The position numbers and the translations under genes are program-made. Positions 36,789 through 47,700 of a DNA stretch of 64,000 bases are shown in pieces. Location: positions 1 through 64,000 of the forward strand of contig JAGCCU010000001.1 of NCBI GenBank assembly GCA_017651515.1, read 5' to 3'. Below the pieces are notes generated by a model. That model ran no database searches, was not told the DNA's origin, and saw only the letters and a list, made by a program, of their open reading frames with translations. Origin of the DNA: Muribaculaceae bacterium. Its GTDB lineage: Bacteria; Bacteroidota; Bacteroidia; Bacteroidales; Muribaculaceae. Position 1 is the stretch's first letter, and each line of letters starts with the position of its first letter.

Positions 36789-36806
36789 CGCAATAATAAA
36801 CTAATT

Positions 36807-38822
36807 ATGTATCTCAGGATTTACATCGCATTTTTATCTTTCATTTTAACCGCGGCAGTTGGAGCGGCACGTACAAGTGTTCCTCTGGTCAATGGCTGGT
36901 CGTTTGCCAAGGTTGAAGGTGAAAAAACTTATCAGTGGGAAAATGTTGCCATTCCACACACATGGAATGATGCCGACGGAACGACACCTAATTATTACCG
37001 TGGCAAGGCTGCGTACCGTTGTCGTTTTGATGCGCCACCTGTACAATTGCACACACAGCGCACTTTTGTGCGATTTGAGGCCGTAAGCCAAGATGCAACG
37101 GTGTGGCTAAACGGCAAGAGGCTTGGGAGACATCAAGGCGCTTTCACTGCATTTTGCTATGAGATTACACATGTTTTAAAAGAGAAAAATAACGAACTTG
37201 TTGTAAAAGTTACCAATGCTGCTGACAGCCTTGTCATGCCTCTAGAGGGTGACTTCACCATATTTGGTGGCATTTATCGTCCTGTGGCTCTGCTAATCTT
37301 GCCAAATGTGTGCTTCACTCCACAAGACTTTGCTTCATGTGGCATATATGTGAGTCAGAGTAAAGTTAACAACGAAATTGCGCATCTCAACATTATAGCC
37401 AAAGTAGATGGGGCAAAAGATAGTGACGGCCCTTATGGGCTTCGTACAACCGTTTTTGCTCCCGAAGGTCATATTGTGGTTACTGCGACCAACAGCAATT
37501 CAGTCAAAGATGGCTCTTTTCTGACTCTAAATCAATCCGTTGATATTTCAAATCCACAGTTGTGGGGCGGCGTCGGCAATCCTGCAATGCACCGCTTCTT
37601 CTTTGAACTTATTCATAACGGGCAAGTAATCGACACCTTGTCACAAAATATAGGTGTAAGATACTTTGAAGTTAATCCACATCAAGGCTTCTTTTTGAAC
37701 GGAAAGGAATTTCCTCTGAGAGGAGTGAATCGCCATCAAGATCGCGATGGTATGGGGTGGGCGATAACTCATCGTGAGCATTGTCAAGATATGGAACTTA
37801 TTAAGGAAATCGGAGCCAATTGCATTCGCCTTGCTCACTATCCACATTCCGATGAATTCTACACCTTGTGTGATGAAGCAGGTATGCTAGTGTGGGCAGA
37901 GATACCATATATTGGGCATGGTACACGTCATTATGCGTTTGATGCCAACGCACGGCAGCAGCTAACCGAACTCATTCGTCAAAACTATAATCACTGCTCA
38001 ATATTTTGCTGGAGCTTATTTAACGAATTGGGAGGCTCGGGCAGGCCCCATGAACTAGTAGAGCAGCTAAATGAACTAGCCCACCGTGAAGACCCCACGC
38101 GACTAACCGTAGCTGCCGCCAACAATGATGGCAGGCCAGAGAATGATATGACCGACATAATGGCTTATAACACGTACCCTGGCTGGTATTGGGCTGACCC
38201 TGGCACCATGCAATGGGCCATCGATTGGAAATATGACCCAAATAAAAACCGTGCGATAGGAATCAGCGAGTATGGTGCTGGGGCAAGTATTAATCAGCAT
38301 GACCAGCACATTGTCAAGGCTCCGAAGACCGATGGAAGCTGGCATCCAGAGGAGTGGCAAGCGCTCGTTCATGAAGGCAATTACCGTGAAATAAGAAAGC
38401 GTCCGTATGTTTGGGGATCATTTGTGTGGAATATGTTCGACTTTGCCAGTGCATCACGCCACGAAGGGGACAGGCAGGGCATTAATGACAAAGGACTTGT
38501 GACCTATGACCGCCAGACACGTAAAGATGCATTCTATTTCTATCAAGCCAATTGGTCGAAAAAGCCTATGATTCACATCACTAGCAAGAGGCACACTACA
38601 CGCAACGAAGCCTTAACTGATATCAAGGTATATAGCAATTGCCCTGAAGTAAGTATTGAGGTTAATGGCAAATACGTGCATGTTGAAAGGCTAGAACATT
38701 GCATATTTGTGGCACACGACGTGAAACTCACAAGCGGCGAGAACCAGATTGAGGCTTTTGGCATCACGACAGATAATGATGTAGCGATAACCGATAAATG
38801 TAGTTGGACTCTTAACAACTGA
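36807..38822 (+). CDS. GH2 beta-galactosidase/beta-glucuronidase-type glycosidase
   Basis: Exported retaining glycosidase (671 aa from ATG-36807; the frame is open 21 nt further up, but that part overlaps the promoter). Signal peptide (~1-20), sugar-binding domain (NGWSFAKVEGE, RFEAVSQDATVWLNG), immunoglobulin domain, and TIM barrel opened by RGVNRHQDRDGMGWA. The acid/base Glu is in CWSLFNELGG and the nucleophile Glu in IGISEYGAGAS, both intact. It is compact compared with lacZ. It precedes GH92 by 5 nt. Confidence 0.9.
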   Translation: MYLRIYIAFLSFILTAAVGAARTSVPLVNGWSFAKVEGEKTYQWENVAIPHTWNDADGTTPNYYRGKAAYRCRFDAPPVQLHTQRTFVRFEAVSQDATVWLNGKRLGRHQGAFTAFCYEITHVLKEKNNELVVKVTNAADSLVMPLEGDFTIFGGIYRPVALLILPNVCFTPQDFASCGIYVSQSKVNNEIAHLNIIAKVDGAKDSDGPYGLRTTVFAPEGHIVVTATNSNSVKDGSFLTLNQSVDISNPQLWGGVGNPAMHRFFFELIHNGQVIDTLSQNIGVRYFEVNPHQGFFLNGKEFPLRGVNRHQDRDGMGWAITHREHCQDMELIKEIGANCIRLAHYPHSDEFYTLCDEAGMLVWAEIPYIGHGTRHYAFDANARQQLTELIRQNYNHCSIFCWSLFNELGGSGRPHELVEQLNELAHREDPTRLTVAAANNDGRPENDMTDIMAYNTYPGWYWADPGTMQWAIDWKYDPNKNRAIGISEYGAGASINQHDQHIVKAPKTDGSWHPEEWQALVHEGNYREIRKRPYVWGSFVWNMFDFASASRHEGDRQGINDKGLVTYDRQTRKDAFYFYQANWSKKPMIHITSKRHTTRNEALTDIKVYSNCPEVSIEVNGKYVHVERLEHCIFVAHDVKLTSGENQIEAFGITTDNDVAITDKCSWTLNN

Positions 38823-38827
38823 CAACA

Positions 38828-41074
38828 ATGAAACGACTGTTTTTTGTAACTATTAGCTTAATATTGTTTTTGGGCAATACGCAGGCCAGGTCGCTCACCG
38901 ACTATGTGAACCCATTCATCGGTACCGCTGTAAAAGGCGAAGGAGGGACAGCACCATTTGTGGGGCCGCCACATGCCATGACAAAGATGATGCCTCAGAC
39001 TCGTGAAAACAAGATGGGCACCATGGCCTACGTTTACGACGATACCCACTTGATGGGGCTAATGGCTTCGCATCAGCCCACTGTGTGGATGGGTGATTAT
39101 GGCTACGTAAGCATAATGCCTCAACAGGGTGAACGCATACTGACGTTACCCAATGAGCGTAAACTTCCATTTAGTCACAAGAATGAACAGGGCTCACCAT
39201 ATTTCTATAGTGTTTCTCTGGATTCACAAGAAGGGAAACAAATGAGTGTTAAGATGACTGCTTCGAGCAGATGTGCTTTGCTTCAATTTACATTCGAACC
39301 GGCTGCTCATTCTCGAATAGTAGTGCAAGGCATTAACCTCAATCCAGATCTGAGTGATTGGTGTAATGATTATAATGAACGTCTTCGATCGTTGAAGGGG
39401 TGGATAAAAATCGACTTGCAGCATAATGAAATAATAGGATACAATCCTGACCGTCAGTCGGCACAACTGGGACCTCCACTTAATAACTTCAAGGGTTATT
39501 TCGTCATAAGATTTAACAAGCCAATCACATTGTTTGGAACATGGAATCAAAGCGAAATATATTCACAGACAACCGAGCAAGTGGGGACACGTATGGGCGC
39601 TTACGTGGAATTTGCTACTCCCCGCAAGACGACCGTTATAGCACAACTCGGAACATCGTTCATTAGTATAGAACAGGCTCGGGCCAATATGGAACAGGAA
39701 TTGCCACAATGGGACTTTTTCTCTTTGCAAAAATCTACCCATGATAAGTGGGAAGAAAAACTGAGCAAAATTAAGATTGAAGGAGCTAGTCTTGACGATA
39801 AAGTCAACTTCTATACGGCTATGTATCACAGTTATTTATTCCCAAGAGAATTCAATGAGGGCACACGTTACTATAGTGCTTTTGATGATCAGGTGCATGA
39901 CGGCATCAGTCACAACGATTTCTCTTTATGGGACACTTTCAGAGCCTTGCATCCACTTATGACTATACTCGAACCAGATCTCACCTGTAGCTGGATTACT
40001 TCTCTTTTGCAAATGTATCAACAAGGTGGATGGATGCCCATATGGCCTAATCCTTCCTATACTAATATAATGATAGGCACTCATGCTGATGCGGTTATTG
40101 CTGATGCATATATGAAAGGACTTCGCAATTTTGACGTTCGCTTGGCCTACGAGGCTATGCGCAAGGATGCAATGATACCACCTGATGGTGACACTTTCCG
40201 CCGTTATGGCGACCGTGACCGGTGGACTGCATTCCAGGCTCGTGCAGGGGCTAGTTACTATCATACAATTGGATATGTGCCTGACGACAAAACGGCTGAG
40301 TCGCTTTCTCGCACTCTAGAATATGCCTATGATGACTGGTGCGTGGCACAATTGGCAAAAGATTTGGGTTCTGAACGGGATTATCGGCAGCTTATGAACT
40401 GGAGCCAGAATTATCGTAACGTATATAATGCAGATGAAGGATTCATGCTCCCTCGGAAATTTAATGGCGACTGGATTATATTAGACGACCATAATCGACA
40501 GGGACTCACTGAAGGTTCTAAATGGACCTATCTTTTCTGTGTGCTTCACGATATTAAAGGTATGATTGATTTAATGGGTGGAACTGCCAATTTCGCAAAA
40601 AAACTGGATAAAAACTTCAATGAAAACCATTATCGTCACGACAATGAACCTGGACACCACTATATATATCTTTACGATTATTGCGGACAACCTTGGAAAT
40701 GCCAGGAACTGGTGCGTAAGCACACTTCCATAAATTACCGCAACGCTCCTGATGGAATCAACGGCAATGATGATTGTGGACAAATGTCGGCATGGTACAT
40801 TTTTTCGGTAATGGGATTTTACCCTGTAACACCTGGTAGCAACACTTTTGCCTTAGGTGCACCACAGTTTAAGCAAATAACGTTGCATATTGAGCGTAAC
40901 TCCCCACATGACTTGGTCATCAGGGCACAAAACTTATCAGCTGACAATCGTTATGTGGAACGCGTCCTGATTGATGGCAAGCCAATTAATGTAGCCGAAA
41001 TCACATACGATCAATTAATCAATGCTCATAATTTGACCTTTGTTATGGTTGGCCAGCCCCATTTGGAGCAGTAA
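38828..41074 (+). CDS. GH92 exo-alpha-mannosidase
   Basis: Calcium-dependent inverting alpha-mannosidase (748 aa), exported (signal peptide to ~21). Family blocks are YVNPFIGT near the N-terminus, HSYLFPREF, DFSLWDTFRALHPL, DNEPGHHYIYLYDYCGQPWK carrying the catalytic-acid region, and NGNDDCGQMSAWYIFSVMGFYPVTPG with the base Asp pair. All are intact. Terminal alpha-mannose from N-glycans or fungal mannan is the expected product; linkage cannot be predicted by eye. A second GH92 of another subgroup is at 50858. Confidence 0.92.
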   Translation: MKRLFFVTISLILFLGNTQARSLTDYVNPFIGTAVKGEGGTAPFVGPPHAMTKMMPQTRENKMGTMAYVYDDTHLMGLMASHQPTVWMGDYGYVSIMPQQGERILTLPNERKLPFSHKNEQGSPYFYSVSLDSQEGKQMSVKMTASSRCALLQFTFEPAAHSRIVVQGINLNPDLSDWCNDYNERLRSLKGWIKIDLQHNEIIGYNPDRQSAQLGPPLNNFKGYFVIRFNKPITLFGTWNQSEIYSQTTEQVGTRMGAYVEFATPRKTTVIAQLGTSFISIEQARANMEQELPQWDFFSLQKSTHDKWEEKLSKIKIEGASLDDKVNFYTAMYHSYLFPREFNEGTRYYSAFDDQVHDGISHNDFSLWDTFRALHPLMTILEPDLTCSWITSLLQMYQQGGWMPIWPNPSYTNIMIGTHADAVIADAYMKGLRNFDVRLAYEAMRKDAMIPPDGDTFRRYGDRDRWTAFQARAGASYYHTIGYVPDDKTAESLSRTLEYAYDDWCVAQLAKDLGSERDYRQLMNWSQNYRNVYNADEGFMLPRKFNGDWIILDDHNRQGLTEGSKWTYLFCVLHDIKGMIDLMGGTANFAKKLDKNFNENHYRHDNEPGHHYIYLYDYCGQPWKCQELVRKHTSINYRNAPDGINGNDDCGQMSAWYIFSVMGFYPVTPGSNTFALGAPQFKQITLHIERNSPHDLVIRAQNLSADNRYVERVLIDGKPINVAEITYDQLINAHNLTFVMVGQPHLEQ

Positions 41075-41160
41075 TACTTTTCCACATTGCTAGAACCTGC
41101 ATGTGTAATGTTTTTCTAGTTCACTTTGAGAGTGCTAAATCATTGTGAACCGATTTTGCT

Positions 41161-41211
41161 ATTTTTTGGGAGATGCGTGCCATTGATTGTTGACGGTTTA
41201 GAATAATTTTG
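41161..41211 (+). promoter_or_regulatory. Promoter with shared operator box for the 21-kb SusCD operon
   Basis: The -7 element TAATTTTG lies at 41204-41211 and the box ATTTTTTGGGAGATGCGTG at 41161-41179. Its first 8 bases end 35 nt before the -7, exactly as on the minus strand. A TTG at 41183-41185 may serve as -33. The rest of 41075-41229 is without a gene. Confidence 0.6.
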
Positions 41212-41229
41212 CAGTGTGACATAATATAG

Positions 41230-43356
41230 ATGACAAAAACCAACAATATGATGAAAAAGGAATATCGACTGAGAAAAACGCTGGTTGTCGCCATGACTCT
41301 AGTTTCAGCCACATTCACCTATGCTGGAATAACCAATGTTAATTGCGGCAAATGGACGGTGGCTTACGATGATGAGGCGCAGACAATTTCGTTGCTCAAA
41401 AATGGTGAAAATGTACTCACCGATGTAAGCTCAAAATTTAAATTTAACTCAACTATTTATCAAACGTCATCCTACGGAAATGGAACTCTGTCTGAGACTC
41501 CGCTCAACGATGCGGTAGGCAGTGGCAAAAAAGTCGTCATCACTTACGATAATGGCAGCCTACCAACTGTGGAACAATGTTTTTACTTGTACGATAATGC
41601 CGATTACTTGCTAGCCGATGTCACATTGTCGCTTAAAAGTGGTGCTCAGTTGTCTAGTAATTACATTGCGCCAATTTTCAGTGAGGCTAATAATCTGTTT
41701 TTGCCTCAAAATGCCAACAATCGTTTTTTGACGGTACCATTTGATAACGATGGTTTTGTTACCTATGGATCCTATCCACTGAGTCGAGCCACCAATCCAA
41801 GCTCGTCGGCTAGTGGCCGATTTGCACGTGACTCAATTTCGTTTGAGGTAACTTCAATCTTTAATGGTGAGACTCAAAAAGGAATGGTAATAGGCTCAGT
41901 TACTCATGACACGTGGAAATCTGCAATACGTCTGACGGGCAGTCCTCTCACTCAAGGTCACATTTCACGCCTGGAATGTTTCAGTGGAGTAACCCACGCT
42001 GCCACTCGTGATGAATATAATGGTGTTTTACAACCTCATGGTGCTGTTAAAGGTGTGCGTGTGAGTTCGGCCAAGATGATGGTGGGCTTGTTTGATGATT
42101 GGCGTATAGGCATGGAAACGTATGCCGACGTGAACAATATTTTTGCTCCACGACGTGAACTTAACGTGAAATCGATATGGGGCTGGAACAGTTGGGGTGG
42201 AATGGCTCAAAGTTGTAACTACGAAGGAGTTCTCACTGTGTCAGATTTTATTAAGGAACACTTTCAAGATAAAGCTCATTTTGCTCCCGATGGAATTATC
42301 TACGTAGGATTGGATTCCTGGGACAACATGAACTGGGACGAGCGCAAGAAATTTGTGCAGCACTGCAAGGCTAACGGCCAGGAGGCTGGAGTCTACTGGA
42401 CCCCGTGGAATGATTGGTCGGGTTCAGACAGCCGTGCTGTGGAAGGCAACAATGGCTACACCTATAGTCAGGCACGAGTGAAGGTAAACGGCCGCATTCA
42501 GACTGGTCGCGTTGATCCCACCGCCCCAGCAACATTGTCGCGGATAAATTATTATATCGATAAGTTTAAGGATTGTGGATTCAAATATATTAAACTTGAT
42601 TTCGTGAATGTGGGTGCTCAAGAGGCTGACAGCTATTACAACCCCGATATTACGACAGGCATCCAGGCCTACAACTATGGTATGAATTACCTGCGCGAAC
42701 GCTGTGGAGAAGACATTATTCTGGATTTGTCAATTTCGCCACTCTTCCCGGCCAACTATTGTGATGCGAGGCGTATCAGCTGCGATGCCTGGGGCGAAAT
42801 GTGGCACACTAGTTACATGATGAACAGTTATTCATTTGGTTGGTGGCTGAATCGTGTCTATTCATTCAATGATCCCGATCACCTGGTGATGGGAAACCGC
42901 AGTGAAGGCGAAAACATTTCGCGCGTAACAACAGCTATTGTGACGAGCTATTGCATTCTGGGTGATAATTTGAGCACTGGGGGGTCTGCAATAGGCGATC
43001 CGGGATCTCAGGTAAAAGCTGCAAAATACTTTACATATGAGAAAATTAATGACTTGATTAATATGCGTCTTAATTTCCGTCCGGCATACGGACACAAACT
43101 TTTTGGAGCCAACAAGTCTGTTGACCTTTTCTCGGCTGAGGCTGAAGACTCATATGTAATCGTGCACTTCAACTATAGTGTCGGTAATAATAATGTTGAG
43201 CTCGATCTTTCCACCTTGGGAATAGATGCTTCTACTATTGACACCGAGCGTAGTGAGGAATGCTGGACAAATGCATCAATTAACTTGCAAGATGGGAAAC
43301 TAATCTACACTTCTCCCAACGATATGGCTCGTGTGTTCCGTTTGTATAAAAAATAA
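41230..43356 (+). CDS. Clan GH-D glycosidase (GH36/GH27-like, alpha-galactosidase-type)
   Basis: Exported (708 aa; signal peptide to ~33 from this start; Met7 and Met8 are alternative starts). The N-terminal beta-sandwich is followed by a (beta/alpha)8 barrel: IWGWNSWGG opens the barrel, FKYIKLDFVNVG carries the probable nucleophile Asp, and RRISCDAWGEMWH the probable acid/base Asp. These fit retaining alpha-galactosidase-type enzymes, but the sequence is distant from the GH36 enzyme at 9285. It could act on another alpha-linked sugar such as N-acetylgalactosamine. First gene of the SusCD operon, 19 nt before the IPT lipoprotein. Confidence 0.75.
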   Translation: MTKTNNMMKKEYRLRKTLVVAMTLVSATFTYAGITNVNCGKWTVAYDDEAQTISLLKNGENVLTDVSSKFKFNSTIYQTSSYGNGTLSETPLNDAVGSGKKVVITYDNGSLPTVEQCFYLYDNADYLLADVTLSLKSGAQLSSNYIAPIFSEANNLFLPQNANNRFLTVPFDNDGFVTYGSYPLSRATNPSSSASGRFARDSISFEVTSIFNGETQKGMVIGSVTHDTWKSAIRLTGSPLTQGHISRLECFSGVTHAATRDEYNGVLQPHGAVKGVRVSSAKMMVGLFDDWRIGMETYADVNNIFAPRRELNVKSIWGWNSWGGMAQSCNYEGVLTVSDFIKEHFQDKAHFAPDGIIYVGLDSWDNMNWDERKKFVQHCKANGQEAGVYWTPWNDWSGSDSRAVEGNNGYTYSQARVKVNGRIQTGRVDPTAPATLSRINYYIDKFKDCGFKYIKLDFVNVGAQEADSYYNPDITTGIQAYNYGMNYLRERCGEDIILDLSISPLFPANYCDARRISCDAWGEMWHTSYMMNSYSFGWWLNRVYSFNDPDHLVMGNRSEGENISRVTTAIVTSYCILGDNLSTGGSAIGDPGSQVKAAKYFTYEKINDLINMRLNFRPAYGHKLFGANKSVDLFSAEAEDSYVIVHFNYSVGNNNVELDLSTLGIDASTIDTERSEECWTNASINLQDGKLIYTSPNDMARVFRLYKK

Positions 43357-43375
43357 GAACAAAAATATATTCACT

Positions 43376-44707
43376 ATGAAAATTCTCAACCAAATGAAAC
43401 TAGTATTGGGCGTTGCAGCCACTTTGTTGCTGCTATGTACGTCATCTTGCAAAGACGAAAAGGATGAGTCTTATGCACCTTATGACCCCAATCAGCCCAT
43501 CACACTCACCGATTTCTATCCTGAATCGGGTGGTGTGGCTACGAAACTGATTTTGAACGGTCACAATTTCGGCACTGATGCCGAAAAGGTGAAGGTGTTT
43601 ATCAATGACAAGGAAGCCGCTGTTATTGAGACTATCGGCGACAAGATTTATGCCATCTGTCCTCGTAAACCTGGCGATGGTGACGAAAACAACATTGTGA
43701 AATGCACTGTTGCAGTGCAGATAGGCGATAAACGTGTGGAATATCCCACACCATTCTCCTATCAAATTCAGACTGTGGTGACTACCGTGTGTGGTATTCT
43801 CGGCGCACCAGATGATGTCGTTACAGGTAACCTGGCTCAGACATCAATGCCGTTAGTAACCTATCTGGCTGTTGATAACGACAATAATATTTTCGCCAGT
43901 CTGCGTAACCGAAACAATTACTACCACGAGAACAAAGTTATCCTTGTGAATGAAGATGAAGACCTGAGTCGTTTGCTAATCCCCGACACTGGAGCACCAC
44001 TCAACCAGCCTTGTATGCTCGATGATGGCAAGACTGTGTATATCCCCACCGACAATGGCTTGGAATACTGGACCATGTCGAGCGAGAATATGTGGAGTCC
44101 CATTAAGCAGCAAATGAAGCCCAATACCGGTGAAACTATTACAATCGATTTCAAGCACTCGTTTGCAATGTGTTATGATGATGGACATATGTATATCCGT
44201 GCTAAGAACGGTATTCTGTTCAAGGTACATCCTGAGACTGGTCTTACAACTCAAGTAACTAATGGCCTGATGAGTGGTAGTGACTCATATATGGCTTTCA
44301 GTCGCAATAATCCCAACCTGCTCTATCTGGCTTACACCAACAACCACTGCGTATATACCTATAATTTAAGGACTGGTGAGCACAAGTTGCTAGCCGGTAT
44401 CTCAGGTCAACCTGGATACATCGATGGTGTGGGACCAGCTGCTATGTTCAACGAGCCTCGACAACTCATTTTGGATGAGAACGACGATATGTATATCGCC
44501 GATACCAATAACCACATCATCCGAAAAGTCACCCCAGATGGAAAAGTGAGCACCGTAATTGGACAACCAGGCAAGTCGGGCTATCAGGACGGTAGTCCCG
44601 AAGATGCTTTGTTCAATCGTCCGTTTGGCGTGTGCATAAATCGTGACGGCATAATTTATATTGCTGATTATGAGAATCAGTGCATCCGTCGCCTCGCCAT
44701 TGAGTAA
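43376..44707 (+). CDS. Surface lipoprotein with IPT/TIG domain and NHL-type propeller
   Basis: 443 aa from ATG-43376, chosen because the lipoprotein signal (MKLVLGVAATLLLLCTSSC) then lies at the N-terminus; the longer frame starts inside the previous gene. The IPT/TIG domain (ITLTDFYPESGGVATKLILNGHNFG) is followed by NHL repeats (~150-443, e.g. FNEPRQLILDENDDMYIADTNNHIIRKV). Proteins of this type often sit directly before SusC in Bacteroidetes glycan loci and are thought to be surface glycan-binding partners of SusCD. The ligand is unknown. Confidence 0.82.
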   Translation: MKILNQMKLVLGVAATLLLLCTSSCKDEKDESYAPYDPNQPITLTDFYPESGGVATKLILNGHNFGTDAEKVKVFINDKEAAVIETIGDKIYAICPRKPGDGDENNIVKCTVAVQIGDKRVEYPTPFSYQIQTVVTTVCGILGAPDDVVTGNLAQTSMPLVTYLAVDNDNNIFASLRNRNNYYHENKVILVNEDEDLSRLLIPDTGAPLNQPCMLDDGKTVYIPTDNGLEYWTMSSENMWSPIKQQMKPNTGETITIDFKHSFAMCYDDGHMYIRAKNGILFKVHPETGLTTQVTNGLMSGSDSYMAFSRNNPNLLYLAYTNNHCVYTYNLRTGEHKLLAGISGQPGYIDGVGPAAMFNEPRQLILDENDDMYIADTNNHIIRKVTPDGKVSTVIGQPGKSGYQDGSPEDALFNRPFGVCINRDGIIYIADYENQCIRRLAIE

Positions 44708-44742
44708 ATTTACTATTAGCAATCAAGACATATACATTTTCT

Positions 44743-47700
44743 ATGAAAAAAATACTTATCCTTATCCTGCTGATGGCCAACGTTCTCACGACGATGGCTC
44801 AACAGCTTGCCGTATCGGGTACAGTCTTAGACGAGAGTGGAGAGACGTTCCCGGGCGTGGTCGTGTTTGCTAAGGACCGACCGGGTGCCGGAACTACCAC
44901 TGATGCCGACGGTAAGTTCAGCATCAAAGTAAGCAAGAACGACGTACTCGTGTTCTCTTTTGTAGGCTATGAAAAGCAAGAAATAGCTATAACGAAAGAA
45001 GAAAGCGATCTTGTTATTAATATGGCCATAGGTACACAGATGTTGCAAGAGACTGTGGTCGTAGGTCTGGGACGACAGCGTAAAATCAGCACTGTAGGTG
45101 CAATCACTGCTGTCAACACCAAGGATTTACAAGTTCCAGCAACCAATATCCAAAATATGCTTGGTGGACGTGTGCCTGGTGTGATTTCAATTCAGCGAAG
45201 TGGTGAGCCTGGTAAGAATATTTCTGAATTCTGGGTGCGCGGTATCGGCACATTTGGTGCTAACAGTAGTGCTTTAGTGCTCATTGATGGTCTGGAAGGT
45301 AACTTAAGTGAGATTGACCCTGCCGATATCGAGTCATTCTCAGTTCTCAAGGATGCATCTGCAACTGCCGTGTATGGTGTTCGTGGTGCTAATGGTGTTG
45401 TACTTGTTACAACCAAGCGTGGAACTACCGATCGTTTACAAATCACTGGCCGTGCCAATTTTACAGTTTCACACCTTACTAATATGCCAAAATATCTTGG
45501 CTCCTACGAGTATGCTAAGCTTGCAAATGAGGCACGAGTCGTGCGTGGCAACTCGCCGTTATATAGCGATATAGAGTTGGATATTATTAGATACCACCTA
45601 GATCCTGACCTGTATCCCGATGTTAAATGGCAGAAGGAATTGCTCCATAAGAATTCATTGTCACAGACCTACTTTATTAATGCACGAGGCGGTGGTAGTC
45701 TGGCTCGTTATTACCTGAGTCTTGGTACCAGCTACGAAAGTGCAGCCTATCGTCAGGACAAGAGCTCTAAATACTCTACTAGTGTGGGGTACCGTACTAT
45801 TAATTATCGTGCCAATCTGGACATCAACCTGACGAAGACCACCCAGCTTTACTTTGGTGCCGACGGCTTCGTGTCCATAAAGAAAGAGCCAGGTAATAAC
45901 GATACCGATGCCTTGTGGGCAACGCAGCGCAACCTTACTCCAATCACTATACCGACGAAGTATTCTACAGGCGAATTGCCTGCATATGGAGCCAATAATG
46001 CCTATTCTCCGTATGTGATGCTCAACAATACTGGTATGACCAACATACGTCACTTCCGCGGCAAGGCTACTTTAGAAATCAAACAAGACTTGTCAATGCT
46101 TCTTGATGGCTTAAAACTGCGTGCACAAGGTGCATATGATAACTCGTCAAATCTAAAAGAGATTCGTTCTATTCTGCCCGAGATGTACTATGCATCCACT
46201 CGTAAGTATACTGGTGAATTGGGTCTCGTTAAGCGAGTAGAAGCGCAACCCGCTACCTATCGTCATGAAGATGCTCAATATTATAAATGGCATTTTGAGA
46301 CTACAGCTACCTGGGACAAGGTAATTCGTGAGGATCACCGATTGGGATTGCTGGGTTACTACTATATGAGTAGTGAACAAACGATGAACGGTGATATTGA
46401 TGCACATGACGCCACCCTGCGCAGTATGTATGCTATTCCAATCCGTTATCAAGGACTCTCGGGTCGCATCACCTACGGTTTCAAGGATACTTATTTCATG
46501 GATGCCAACTTTGGTTATACAGGTTCGGAGAACTTCCAGTCTGGTCACCGTTTTGGTTTCTTCCCTTCAGTGGGTCTTGGCTGGGTTCCTACTAGTTACA
46601 ATTGGGTACATGAAAAGATGCCATGGCTCAGTTTCTTGAAGATTCGTGCTTCTTATGGTTCTGTGGGTAATGACCGTCTTACAAATGAACGCTTCCCTTA
46701 TCTAACTTTGATGCAAGTATCTGGCGGTGGTGGCGGCTGGGGTAGCACCAATGGTTATATCACCGAAGAACGTGTTGGCGCAGACAATCTGCGTTGGGAG
46801 CGCGCCAAGAAAGCCGACATCGGTATTGAAGCAAAAATGTTTAACGAGCGTCTGGAATTTATTATCGACTTCTTCCGCGACCGCCGTGACGGAATCTATC
46901 AGCGTCGCTCACAGATTCCTGGTTATGCTGGACTTATGCAGATGCCTTTTGGTAACGTGGGTAAGATGAAGAGTTACGGTTCCGACGGCAATTTCTCTTA
47001 TCGCCACAATTTTGGTCAAGATTGGTCACTCACCGTGAGAGGCAACTTTACCTATTCTGCCAACAAAGTGGAGAACTGGGAGCAAGCTGAACAACCTTAC
47101 GATTACCAGAATTACACGGGTTACGTGAATAACGCATTCCGAGGTTACATAGCATTAGGACTCTTCCGCGATGAGCAAGATGTAAAGCAAAGTCCAAAAC
47201 AGACATTTGGATCCTATATGCCTGGTGATATTAAGTATAAAGATGTGAACGGCGATGGTATAATTGATGATGACGATAAAGTCCCCTTGTCATACCCTAA
47301 CTATCCTAAGCTTATGTACGGCTTCGGCTTTGAGGCACAATACAAGTCACTTACTCTGGGTGTGCTGTTTAAGGGTACTGGCAATACCGATTACTACTAT
47401 GTGAACGGTACTACAAACGGGCAAGGTTACATCCCATTCTACAATGGAGAAACAGGAAATGTGCTTTCTATTGTAGCCGATCCAAGCAATCGCTGGATAC
47501 CGGCTTCATACTCGGGAGATCCATCTACAGAGAATCCCAATGCGCGATTCCCACGTCTGAGTTATGGCCGCAATGAGAACAACACTCAGTATTCAACTTT
47601 CTGGCATGCAAATTCACGATATTTGCGCTTGCAAGAAATCAACTTAAACTACCACATTGATTCGGGTAAGTTCTTCAAGCAACTTGGCCTGAAATCTATT

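Noticed and set aside
36786-36806. Upstream start (TTG-36786) for the GH2 gene
   Set aside because: It lies within the -7 element TATTTTTG and would precede the transcription start; ATG-36807 gives a normal signal peptide.
43331-43375. Longer N-terminus for the IPT/NHL lipoprotein
   Set aside because: It overlaps the end of the previous gene and would bury the lipoprotein signal; ATG-43376 places the lipobox correctly.
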